Assembly: GCF_032586235.1 (NCBI RefSeq)
Contig: NZ_JAWHTD010000001.1
Location: forward strand, 124,001 to 188,000
Reading direction: 5' to 3'
Length of the DNA stretch: 64,000 nt
Source of the DNA: Aestuariicoccus sp032586235
GTDB taxonomy: Bacteria > Pseudomonadota > Alphaproteobacteria > Rhodobacterales > Rhodobacteraceae
Positions 25,693 to 33,724 of the stretch are shown one piece after another. The notes below the pieces were generated by a model. It made no database searches and was not told the origin of the DNA. It was given only the letters and a program-made list of their open reading frames with translations. Position 1 is the first letter of the stretch, and each line of letters begins with the position of its first letter. The position numbers and the translations under genes were made by a program.

Positions 25693-26600
25693 CCGACTTC
25701 CTGATCGCCAGCCACGGGGTCAGCGCCAGCGCCTGGCTGGCGGCCTTTCTGCACACGCATCCAAAGGTCCACTGCGTCCACGGCAGCCAGATGCAGCCCG
25801 TCAGCGGGGCCGAAACCTATGACATCGACGCCATCCGCGCCGAAAAGGGCATGGCCGGCCTGCTGGCGCTGGCGCAGCAGGTGCGGCGCGGCGCGCAACA
25901 GCGCGGCGCGCGTCCGCTGTCGCAGGTGTTCGGCGATTTGCGCGCCGCATCCGACCGACCGATCCGCGGCGCGGTGCACAGCTTTCGCCTGCGCGATCTT
26001 CCGGGGCTCGATCCGGGCGACAGGGCCGCACCCATCGTTGTCTTCAACCTGGTGCGGCATCCCGTGGACGTGGTGCATTCGGCGCATGGACTGCTGCGGC
26101 AGTCGATGCGCATCGACCTGCATGAGGCCTGGTGGACCGCCGGGCGGTTGGTGTCGGGCCACCTTCAGACGATCGAGACGCTGGCCGCGCGCCATGATCT
26201 TTTCCCCGGCGATCCGGAGGTCATCAGCTTTTTCGGGGCCTGTCTCGCGCTCGAGGGGCTGGCCGCCGATCAGCGCGCCGTTCCCGAGGTGCGGGGGAAG
26301 GACTGGGTCGACTGGGCGGGCACCCTGCGCAGCGAGGATGTCACCGGCGACAGCCAGACCCGCGCGGACCTGCTGACGCGGATCGGTGCCGATCCGGTGG
26401 CGGCGCGGGCGCTGCCCGACCGGATCAATGCCCATGCGGGCGGTGGCCGCGACCAGGGCCCGCGCGCCAAGTGGGCGCGCTGGTCGGACTGGCAGCGCAG
26501 CGCGTTTCAGACCTTTTTCGACACAGCCCAGCTGCGCGCGGCCTATACCGGCATGGGCTATGACCTGTCGATGATCCCCGAGGGGGCCGCCGCAGCATGA
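25689..26600 (+). CDS. Sulfotransferase-like P-loop protein
   Basis: The 303-residue protein begins FLIASHGVSASAWLAAFLHTHPKVHC, which resembles the PAPS 5'-phosphosulfate loop region of sulfotransferases, although the usual Lys is not clear. It has a good 3'-phosphate motif, IVVFNLVRHPVDVVHSAHG, with the conserved Arg and Ser. Late residues RAKWARWSDWQRSAFQTFF match the family's C-terminal Trp-Ser-Trp-Gln helix. It probably transfers sulfate to a carbohydrate or small molecule. It is translationally coupled to the propeller protein and convergent with WbqC. Confidence 0.7.
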   Translation: MTDFLIASHGVSASAWLAAFLHTHPKVHCVHGSQMQPVSGAETYDIDAIRAEKGMAGLLALAQQVRRGAQQRGARPLSQVFGDLRAASDRPIRGAVHSFRLRDLPGLDPGDRAAPIVVFNLVRHPVDVVHSAHGLLRQSMRIDLHEAWWTAGRLVSGHLQTIETLAARHDLFPGDPEVISFFGACLALEGLAADQRAVPEVRGKDWVDWAGTLRSEDVTGDSQTRADLLTRIGADPVAARALPDRINAHAGGGRDQGPRAKWARWSDWQRSAFQTFFDTAQLRAAYTGMGYDLSMIPEGAAAA

Positions 26601-26611
26601 CCCCCGAAAGG

Positions 26612-27313
26612 TCAGTCGATCTGGCCGAGGATGTCTGCCCGGATCGTCTCGATATCATCGGTGAAGAGCGCGGGCAGCAGATGCGGAAACCGCCCCCGGT
26701 AGGGCGGCAGGAACCGCAGCGCCACCCCGGCGGCGGCGAAACGCGCCGGATCGTACAGCGCCCGCCCGCCCGGCGCGTTGACGTAACAGGTCCCGCCCAT
26801 CTGGCGGACGATTTCCACGATCCGGTCCTGGCCCGTCAGCCCTTCGGGCTTTGTCAGCGCCGAGCTGCGGAGGATCTCGGGCGTCAGGCGCAGGCCCGCG
26901 CAGACCCGGCGCAGGGTCCGTTCCAGAAAGGCGGTCAGGTCGCGCCCCGGGTCCTCGATCAGCGCGCGCAGTTCCCGGCGCAGCGCCGTGTCAGTCCGGT
27001 CGAGCGCCGGCAGCCCTGCGCTATTCGCCATAAGCCGCGCGCCTGAGTCCGGGGCCAGTTGCATGTCGCGGATCAGGGCGTCGCGCGGGGCCTTTTGCAC
27101 CGCCAGGGTCAGCCACCGCTCGCCCCCGCCCGGCGCGGGCACCTGACAGCGGTGCACCCGCCCACGACGCGGAAATTGCACGTCGTCCAGGATCACGAAG
27201 ACATCCGCCGCGGCAAAGAGCCGGAAGTACCCGGCATAAGGCAGAAAATAGGGCTGCATCACCGCAACCCGGCGCGCCCGAGGCTCGTATTCCCCGCGCG
27301 TGTCGCCTAGCAT
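26612..27313 (-). CDS. WbqC-family protein
   Basis: The 233-residue protein has the WbqC hallmark VAVMQPYFLPYAGYFRLFAAADVFVILDDVQF, followed by RVHRCQVPAPGGGERWLTLAVQ and a C-terminal region ending LFTDDIETIRADILGQID. WbqC-family proteins occur in O-antigen and other glycan clusters; their biochemical role is not settled. I used the ATG at 27313. A TTG nine codons upstream and an ATG at the MQPYF motif are alternatives, and no clear ribosome binding site separates them. It is divergent from the broken glycosyltransferase gene. Confidence 0.78.
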   Translation of the reverse strand: MLGDTRGEYEPRARRVAVMQPYFLPYAGYFRLFAAADVFVILDDVQFPRRGRVHRCQVPAPGGGERWLTLAVQKAPRDALIRDMQLAPDSGARLMANSAGLPALDRTDTALRRELRALIEDPGRDLTAFLERTLRRVCAGLRLTPEILRSSALTKPEGLTGQDRIVEIVRQMGGTCYVNAPGGRALYDPARFAAAGVALRFLPPYRGRFPHLLPALFTDDIETIRADILGQID

Positions 27314-27349
27314 CGGCGGGCAGCAGGGCGGCAAGGACAAGGCAGAGGC

Positions 27350-28321
27350 ATGAAGATCGTGGCCTATATGCAGGTCGGAAACGAGGTCGCGCTGATCGAC
27401 GCGGTCATTTCACATACCTTGGCGCTGGGTGTCGATGGCTTTGTCATCGTCGATGCCGCCTCGCACGACGGCACCGCCGAGGCCCTGCGCGCTTATGTGG
27501 GCGATCCGCGGTTCGACATCGTCTTTCTGGATCACGATCAGGTCTATGGCCCCAATCCGCCCGATCCGATCGCCTTCGGCCGCGAGATGATCGCGCGGAT
27601 GCGCGCGCGGTTCGATCCCGACTGGGTGCTGCGGCTGGATGCGGACGAATTCTGGCTGACCGACGGCGCGACCCTGCAATAGGTCTGCCAGGCCGCGAGC
27701 GCCGATCAGATTACCGTCACCCGCGTGAATGCGATCCGCGTGCCGGGCGGGCCCGCGCCGGATATATTGGTGCGCGACCGCCGGTTCGACGAGATCGCCG
27801 TGATGGTGGCCCCCTTCGAGGGGCAGCTGTTGTGGCGGAAAGGTGCGGGCCGGTTGCCGCTGAATTTCACGGCGGTGCTCGCCAAACCGCTGCTGCGCGC
27901 CGACAGGCTGCACGGTTTTGCACGGGGCGGGCACGCGGGCACCTATGCGGACGGCACGAAAATGCAGAGCGAACCCACCGACAAGCTGGCGGTTCTGCAT
28001 TTGTGGTTCACCGATGAGGCGCGGTTCATGCGCAAGGCGGGGTTCATCCGCAAGGTCGAGGACACCCTCGGGCGCGAAAGCCGGGCCTGGCAATGGGCGC
28101 ATTGGGGCAATCTTTCGAAACGCGGCGAGGACGCGGTGACCGCCGAATTCGCAAAGCAGATGCCAAGCCCTGCGGAATTCGAGACGCTTGTCGCGCAGGG
28201 GCGGATCGCCGTGGGCCCCGCGCTCTGGCCCGCGCTGCGTGGCGGGCGTCCCGGGTCCGAGCGGCGCGATCTGGCCGAACTTGGCTGGCACCGCGCCGCC
28301 GGCGGCGACGGTCCGGCCTGA
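27350..28321 (+). pseudogene. Glycosyltransferase family 2-type gene interrupted by an in-frame amber codon
   Basis: Read in one frame, 324 codons give a glycosyltransferase-2-like protein: MKIVAYMQVGNEVALIDAVI, VIVDAASHDGTAEAL and VLRLDADEFW (a DxD-type motif). The reading is broken by TAG at 27680-27682, directly after GATLQ. The same frame continues without gaps (VCQAASADQITVTRVNAIRV) to TGA at 28319-28321, with a coherent C-terminal half containing HLWFTDEARFMRKAGF. The break is therefore a point nonsense mutation, not a frameshift. The first 110 residues alone would lack the acceptor domain. A sequencing error or stop readthrough are the alternatives. No pyrrolysine genes are seen. Confidence 0.8.
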
Positions 28322-28330
28322 GAAAACCCG

Positions 28331-29128
28331 CTATTTGGTCACGCGGTCGGCGGCGAAGGTCGCAGGGTCGATGGCGATCACCACCGCGTCGCCGGTCGGC
28401 CGCAATCCAAGTTTGGTGCAAAGCGCCTCGGACGGGGCGTTGCCCTCGCGGATGCCGGTGGAGAAGGTCGCAAAGCCGAAGCGCGCGTTCATCTCGAGCA
28501 TCGCCATCGCCCCGAGGATCAGCGCGATCCTCTCTCCGCGCCGGCTTTCGTCGGTCGACAGCATACCCCACCATGCAGTGCCGCCCTTGGGATGGTCCGG
28601 GTGGAACTGCGCGATGCTGGCCGCCGCCCCGACGATGCGCCCCGCGCCATCGCTGGCATAAAGGCAGACCGTCGGGCGGTCGTGGCCGCGCAGAAAGGCC
28701 CCCATCGGCAGCAGAACGCCGCAGCCCTGCGTCAGCGCATCGAGCCCGGCCATCTCGTCGGCAGGAGTGTCCGAGCCGGTTGCCTGCACCGTCAGATCGG
28801 GCGGGAGCGGACGTGCGTTGCGCACCGAACGGGCGATATCCAGAACATCGGGCCCGCTTTGCCACCGGTTGAACCGGTCGGTCCGCAGCCCCCGGGTCTC
28901 CAGCCGGGCGCAATGGTCCTCCGGATCCGGGACGCCCTCGACCGCGCCGATGCCCTGAAGGCGCGCCAGCGCCTTTTGTTCGCGGATGTCGCCGCTGTTC
29001 CAGTCGGCCAGGCCGACACCGCGTCCGTGGCAATAAAAGCGGGGATCGTCGCGCAAGAGCGTCCAGAGTTGCCAGGCGCGGTATTGCAGCGCTTTCTGGG
29101 TGTCGCTGCCGAAGTATTCCGGGATCAT
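28331..29128 (-). CDS. GNAT-like acetyltransferase domain protein
   Basis: The 265-residue protein has an N-terminal part with MIPEYFGSDTQKALQYRAWQLWTLL. Its C-terminal half looks like a GNAT fold: RIVGAAASIAQFHP (beta4), ESRRGERIALILGAMAMLEMNARFGFATFSTGIREGNAPSEALCTKLGLRPTGD. The last part matches the GNAT acetyl-CoA region followed by the 'N-x-x-S-x-x-L-x-x-K-L-G' helix. It would acylate an amine, perhaps of an amino sugar made by the nearby aminotransferase. It is downstream of the hexapeptide acyltransferase gene on the same strand, 31 bases apart. The specific substrate is unknown. Confidence 0.6.
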   Translation of the reverse strand: MIPEYFGSDTQKALQYRAWQLWTLLRDDPRFYCHGRGVGLADWNSGDIREQKALARLQGIGAVEGVPDPEDHCARLETRGLRTDRFNRWQSGPDVLDIARSVRNARPLPPDLTVQATGSDTPADEMAGLDALTQGCGVLLPMGAFLRGHDRPTVCLYASDGAGRIVGAAASIAQFHPDHPKGGTAWWGMLSTDESRRGERIALILGAMAMLEMNARFGFATFSTGIREGNAPSEALCTKLGLRPTGDAVVIAIDPATFAADRVTK

Positions 29129-29159
29129 GCCAGCCCTCTCATGATTGCCGCGCCGCGCC

Positions 29160-29828
29160 TCATCCCAACAGTCTCTTGCCGAAACGGCGCGCGCCGCCTT
29201 CGATCACCCGTATCCCGCGCGCGGCGGCCAGCGCGCCGTCGGCCAGATCCCGCGTCACAACCGTATCCGCGCCGACGATGCAATCCGAGCCCACCGTCAG
29301 GTTGTCGGTGACACCCGACATGCCGCCGAAGAACACGCAATCGCCCACCCGGACATTGCCGGCGATCCCGCAGAAGGACGCCATAAAGCAATAATCGCCG
29401 ATCCGGGCATGGTGGCCGATGTGCACCTTGCTCCACAGGATGCTGCAAACGCCCAGACGAGAGAACGGCTGAACCGTGCATTCCTCCAGAATGACGCTGT
29501 TCTCGCCCACATGCGGGGTTTCGACCTGTGCGGTGGGGTGGATGAAGCTGGCAAAGCGATAGCCCATCGCCTTGCCCTCCAGATAACGGTCGCGGCGAAA
29601 GCGGTTGTTGTCGCGATAGCTGACCGGCCCGATCAGCTGGTAACGGTCGGGCGGGAAGTCCTGCGCAATGCGGTCCCAGGGGACGACCGGCTTGCCCCTG
29701 AATTCCGGCTCTGTCGGCAGAAAATCCGGATCGACCGTATAGCCTGCCACGGTAAGATCGCTATGATTGTCCAGGTAATGGCCGACGACCTCTGCAAGTT
29801 GTCCGACGCCAAAGACAATCACATCCAT
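29160..29828 (-). CDS. Hexapeptide-repeat acyltransferase, NeuD/PglD-like
   Basis: The 222-residue protein has an N-terminal Rossmann-like unit (MDVIVFGVGQLAEVVGHYLDN, residues 1-21). A left-handed beta-helix made of hexapeptide repeats follows (HPTAQVETPHVGENSVILEECTV ... IGHHARIGDYCFMASFCGIAGNVRVGDCVFFGG). This two-part layout is that of NeuD/PglD acetyltransferases, which acylate amino sugars using acetyl-CoA; His and the IG-loop residues at the active site are visible. It is divergent from the DegT-type aminotransferase, which could supply the amino-sugar substrate. Confidence 0.8.
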   Translation of the reverse strand: MDVIVFGVGQLAEVVGHYLDNHSDLTVAGYTVDPDFLPTEPEFRGKPVVPWDRIAQDFPPDRYQLIGPVSYRDNNRFRRDRYLEGKAMGYRFASFIHPTAQVETPHVGENSVILEECTVQPFSRLGVCSILWSKVHIGHHARIGDYCFMASFCGIAGNVRVGDCVFFGGMSGVTDNLTVGSDCIVGADTVVTRDLADGALAAARGIRVIEGGARRFGKRLLG

Positions 29829-29887
29829 GTCGTGTAATCCTTCGGGACAGACGCGCCGTCCGGGTTGCTAATATCAAGGAGCCTATC

Positions 29888-30997
29888 TTGGCAGACATCC
29901 CGTGGCTACCCGTGGCGCGCCCTCGGTTGCCGACAGCCGACCGGCTGATGCCCTATCTGCGGCGCATCGACGAAAGCCGCGTCTACGCAAACCGCGGCGC
30001 GCTTCAGGTCGAGCTGGAGCAGCGGCTGGAGGCGATGACGGGACTGCCCGGCCAGCGCGTGCTGGCCTGCGCCAGCGGCACGGCGGCGCTGATCGGGGCG
30101 ATGCTTACGGTCGCGTCGGGACTCAAGGAAACCCGCCCGCTTTGCCTGATGCCGGGGTTCGGTTTCGTCGCGACGGCCGCGGCGGCCCGGCTGGCCGGTT
30201 TCGCGCCGCATTTCGCCGATGTGTCGCCCCGGACGGGCGCGCTCTGTCCAGAGCGGCTGATGTCCCATCCGCGCCTGTCCGAGGTGCGGATGGTGGTGCC
30301 CGTGGTGCCGTTCGGCCGCCGGATCGACCTTGCGGCCTGGGACCGGTTCGCGCAGCAAACCGGCATCGCCGTTGTCGTCGATGCCGCCGCCGGGTTCGAA
30401 TGGCTCACCGCGCCGGGGCGGGAATTTCCGCCGTCTCTCATGATCGCGGTCAGCCTGCACGCCACAAAGGCCTTCGCCAGCGGCGAGGGCGGGTTGGTCA
30501 TCGCCGCCGATCCGGACAAGGCCAGGGGCGCGTTCCAGGCCATCAACCATGGCTTTCTCAACACCCGGCAGGCCGAGCTTTTGGCCACCAACGGCAAGAT
30601 GTCCGAATACCACGCCGCCGTCGCCCTGGCCGAGCTCGACGGCTGGGCCAAGAAGCGCGCGGCGCATCGGCGCACGGGCGCGCTCTTGCAGGCGCAATGG
30701 CGCCGCCGCCCGCGCGAGGGCCGGCTCTGGACCTGCCCGGATGTCGCGGGGTGCTATGCGCTTTACCAAGCGCCGACCGCCGCCGCGGCGCAGGCGGCGC
30801 AAAAGGCGCTGGCCGCCGCCCAGATCGGTACGCGGTTCTGGTACGGCAGCGGCATTCAGGATCACCCCGCGCACAGGCACCTGCCCAGCGACGACCTGAC
30901 CGTCGCCCGCGATCTGGCCGGGCGGCTTCTGGGCCTGCCCGCTTTTCCCGACATGACCGCCGCAGAGGCCACCCGCATCATCGAGGCCCTGCCGTGA
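29888..30997 (+). CDS. DegT/DnrJ/EryC1-type PLP-dependent aminotransferase
   Basis: The 369-residue protein has the features of sugar aminotransferases: ACASGTAALIGAML (phosphate-binding Ser/Gly/Thr loop), VVVDAAAGFE (Asp165 for PLP N1) and Lys194 in SLHATKAFASGEGG as the Schiff-base lysine. Such enzymes transfer an amino group from glutamate to a nucleotide-linked keto sugar. The start codon is TTG at 29888, supported by AAGGAG 7 bases upstream. It overlaps the following sulfotransferase-like gene by 4 bases (GTGA). The N-terminal half is well conserved, but RFWYGSGIQDHPAHRH near the end is unusual for the family. Confidence 0.78.
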   Translation: MADIPWLPVARPRLPTADRLMPYLRRIDESRVYANRGALQVELEQRLEAMTGLPGQRVLACASGTAALIGAMLTVASGLKETRPLCLMPGFGFVATAAAARLAGFAPHFADVSPRTGALCPERLMSHPRLSEVRMVVPVVPFGRRIDLAAWDRFAQQTGIAVVVDAAAGFEWLTAPGREFPPSLMIAVSLHATKAFASGEGGLVIAADPDKARGAFQAINHGFLNTRQAELLATNGKMSEYHAAVALAELDGWAKKRAAHRRTGALLQAQWRRRPREGRLWTCPDVAGCYALYQAPTAAAAQAAQKALAAAQIGTRFWYGSGIQDHPAHRHLPSDDLTVARDLAGRLLGLPAFPDMTAAEATRIIEALP

Positions 30998-32013
30998 TCT
31001 CCTACCTTCACATCGGGTTGCCCAAATGCGGCTCGACCTTTCTGCAGCACCGGTATTTTCCGGTGCATCCCGAGCTCTACCACCTGGGAAAATCCAGACG
31101 CCCGATGGAGATGCCCTTCGACATGCGGCTGTTCCTGTTCTCGGACCTGACCGATCTGCCGCCTTATCAGTATGACGGCGCGGCGCGGCGCCGGATGATC
31201 GACGCGCACCGGGACAAGGCCGAGAGGCGCGGGGCCCGCGCCATCGGCATTTCGATGGAGCTTTTGACCAACATGGTGCAGGGCCGCCTGTCGCTGGACG
31301 ACCGCGCCGCCCGCGCCGTCGGCGCGCTGGGCAGCGGAACGCGGGTCGTCTTCATGGTGCGCGAACCCCTGTCGTGGATGACGTCGCTTTATGCGACCTA
31401 CGTGCGCGAAGGCGGCCTGACCCAGGGCTTCGACGAATGGTGCGTCCATGCGGTTCTGGACCGCGACATCGGCTTTTACGCCAATTTCCTCTTCGACCGC
31501 ATCCACGACAGCTATGCCGCGCTGGTGGGGGGCGACAATATCCTGACCCTGCCTTACGAAACCCTGCGCGCCTCGCCGCAAGGGGCGGCGGATGCGATCA
31601 GCGACTTTCTCGGCGTGACGCGTCTGCCGCTGGGCAACGAGGGCGCGCTGCATGCCCGCCCGTCGCCGCTGGCGCTGGGGGCGATGCTGGCGCTGAACCG
31701 GCACTGGTGCTTTGCGTTGGGCGGGCCGCATCTCCGCCGTCTCGGCGGGCATCGCCTGCCCGAGCTTTATGCGCAAGAGGGCGCGCCGGTGCCCGGTTAC
31801 GTCGCCGAGGCGACAAAGCGCCACCAGCTCATGTACCGCCCCGAGGCGGACATCCTCGCATGTGCGCGGCAAGAGGGGCTCGAGATCGCGCCGCCTGATC
31901 TGACCTGCCCGCCCGCATTGCAGGCGCGGCTGACGGAAAGCCTGGCGCCGCACATGCGGCGGCTGGCCGACCTCACCGGTCTGCCGCTCGCCGGTCTGGG
32001 CTATCCGGTCTGA
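30994..32013 (+). CDS. Sulfotransferase domain protein
   Basis: The 339-residue protein begins ISYLHIGLPKCGSTFLQHRYF, the canonical PAPS 5'-phosphosulfate loop with catalytic Lys (GLPKCGSTFL). It continues with FMVREPLSWMTSLYATYVREG, the 3'-phosphate motif. LPYETLRASPQGAADAISDFLGV is the usual late helix of carbohydrate sulfotransferases. The start is GTG, coupled to the aminotransferase stop. With the other sulfotransferase-like gene at 25689 it suggests that the surface glycan or a small metabolite is sulfated. Its 3' end overlaps the convergent radical SAM gene by 13 bases. Confidence 0.82.
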   Translation: MISYLHIGLPKCGSTFLQHRYFPVHPELYHLGKSRRPMEMPFDMRLFLFSDLTDLPPYQYDGAARRRMIDAHRDKAERRGARAIGISMELLTNMVQGRLSLDDRAARAVGALGSGTRVVFMVREPLSWMTSLYATYVREGGLTQGFDEWCVHAVLDRDIGFYANFLFDRIHDSYAALVGGDNILTLPYETLRASPQGAADAISDFLGVTRLPLGNEGALHARPSPLALGAMLALNRHWCFALGGPHLRRLGGHRLPELYAQEGAPVPGYVAEATKRHQLMYRPEADILACARQEGLEIAPPDLTCPPALQARLTESLAPHMRRLADLTGLPLAGLGYPV

Positions 32014-33605
32014 GCCAGCGCCGGAGCCGCGGCGCGGGTGCGCGACTGGCCGATGTAATTGGTGTCGTCGGTATGCGCCATCAGGTAGAAATGCCGATGC
32101 TCGATGCAGAGCCCCAGGAAAGACGCAAACGGAATGGCGATCCCGCCCGGCAGGGCGCGGTTGCGCCGCCAGGCGCGCCAATAGGCCGCCATCAGCGCGC
32201 GCCCCTGCACCGTGGGCAAGAGCGCCCGCGCGAACCGCATCGCCGGGCCTGCCGCCGCCAGCGCGGGCAGGCCCGCGCGCTGCCGCGTGGCGGTGATTTT
32301 GCGGTTCAGCGCGCCGCGCCGCTGCCGGAACCCGGGCGAGGCGGCGTAGCCGTCCAGCAGGCGCGCGAAATAGGTCTCGGGGTCGTAAAGCCGGTGCAGC
32401 AGCGCGCGGTAGCCTTTCAGCAGCGTGCCACGGTCCATCTGCCGGGGCGCGAAGATCAGCAGGTCGTTCGACAGATCGAGCCGCCCTTCCGCCTTCAGCC
32501 GGTCGTACAGAGGCGTCGAGGGGATCGGCGTCAGCAGTGCGATCGCGGCCTTGGCGATGCCTGTGTCCTGAATGAACCGGAACTGTTCGTCGAAGATCCG
32601 GGCGTCGTCGTTGTCGAACCCCACGATGAACCCGGCCTGCACCGTCAGCCCGTGGTCGCGGACGATGCGCACCTTGTCCCCCAGATCGCCGCCGCGCGTG
32701 TTCTGCACCTTGCGCGTTTCGGCCAGCGATTCGGGCCTTGGCGACTCGATCCCGATGAACACCTCGCGAAAGCCCACGTCGACCATCAGCCCGATGAACT
32801 CGGGGTCGTCCGCGAGGTTGATGCTGGCCTCGGTGGTGAAGCCGATTGGATAGCCGTTGGCCTCTTGCCAGGCCTTGAGCGCCAGCAGAAACTCGCGGTC
32901 CTTCTTCTTGTTGCCGATGAAGTTGTCGTCGACCAGAAAGCAGGTGTCGAACCCCGCGGCGCGGATCGCCTCGACCTCGCGCAGCATCTGCTCGGGCCGT
33001 TTGGTGCGCGGTTTGCGCCCGAAGATGGTGATGATGTCGCAGAATTCGCAGAGGAACGGGCAGCCCCGCGAGAATTGCAGCGACGCAACCCGGTAGCCGC
33101 CGCGCCGCAGCGCGTCGTAGCGCGGGGCGGGAACCGCCTCCATGTCGGTGCGGTTCGCCTGTTCGTAACGCTCCGCGACCGGGCGGCCGTGGGCCAGATC
33201 GTCAAGATAGGCAGGCCAGGTGGTGTCCGCCTCGCCGATGAAGCGGGTGTCGCAGAGGCCCTCGAACCTCTGCTCCTCGACCGTGACGTAAGGCCCGCCG
33301 AGAATGACCCGCGCGGGCAGATCCCGCAACAGGCCGAGCAGCTCGAACATCCGCTCGCGCTGCACGATCATCCCGGTCACGCCGATCACGTCGAAGCGGC
33401 TGAGCGCGGCGATTTCGATTTCCTCGACGTTTTCGTCCAGCAGCACGACCTCGTGTTCCTCGGGCACCAGAGCGGCCAGGGCGGGCAGGGCGCCGGGCAC
33501 CATGTAGGACTGGCGCGTGCGCGACATGACCGACACCGCGTGCTCCATCCCCCAATACGAGGCGGGCACCCGTGGGTTGATCAGGCAGATACGCAAAGGC
33601 TTCAT
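32001..33605 (-). CDS. Cobalamin-binding radical SAM protein with DUF4070 C-terminal region
   Basis: The 534-residue protein has an N-terminal B12-binding domain (about 5-140; VILGGPYVTVEEQRFEG). The radical SAM core binds a 4Fe-4S cluster through Cys182, Cys186 and Cys189 (GCPFLCEFCD), and a C-terminal region from about residue 370 resembles DUF4070. This combination occurs in class B radical SAM methylases, including the hopanoid C-2 methylase HpnP and many uncharacterised relatives. It probably methylates an unactivated carbon. No hopanoid genes are in the window, so the substrate could be a lipid or a glycan. Single gene, convergent with the sulfotransferase gene. Confidence 0.82.
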   Translation of the reverse strand: MKPLRICLINPRVPASYWGMEHAVSVMSRTRQSYMVPGALPALAALVPEEHEVVLLDENVEEIEIAALSRFDVIGVTGMIVQRERMFELLGLLRDLPARVILGGPYVTVEEQRFEGLCDTRFIGEADTTWPAYLDDLAHGRPVAERYEQANRTDMEAVPAPRYDALRRGGYRVASLQFSRGCPFLCEFCDIITIFGRKPRTKRPEQMLREVEAIRAAGFDTCFLVDDNFIGNKKKDREFLLALKAWQEANGYPIGFTTEASINLADDPEFIGLMVDVGFREVFIGIESPRPESLAETRKVQNTRGGDLGDKVRIVRDHGLTVQAGFIVGFDNDDARIFDEQFRFIQDTGIAKAAIALLTPIPSTPLYDRLKAEGRLDLSNDLLIFAPRQMDRGTLLKGYRALLHRLYDPETYFARLLDGYAASPGFRQRRGALNRKITATRQRAGLPALAAAGPAMRFARALLPTVQGRALMAAYWRAWRRNRALPGGIAIPFASFLGLCIEHRHFYLMAHTDDTNYIGQSRTRAAAPALAQTG

Positions 33606-33724
33606 GGCAGGGCTTGGTCCAGTTAGGATTGCGATAATTTTCAGTCAGGGAAACACGTTTCGATTGCACCGTATCGGATCGTGGTGGCATGTCCAGCCCC
33701 GGGGCGGAACGCGCCCGGCAGGCG

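Noticed and set aside
27680..27682. Amber codon as a pyrrolysine site
   Set aside because: No pylT, pylS or pylBCD genes are visible, and the gene is a glycosyltransferase, not a methylamine methyltransferase.
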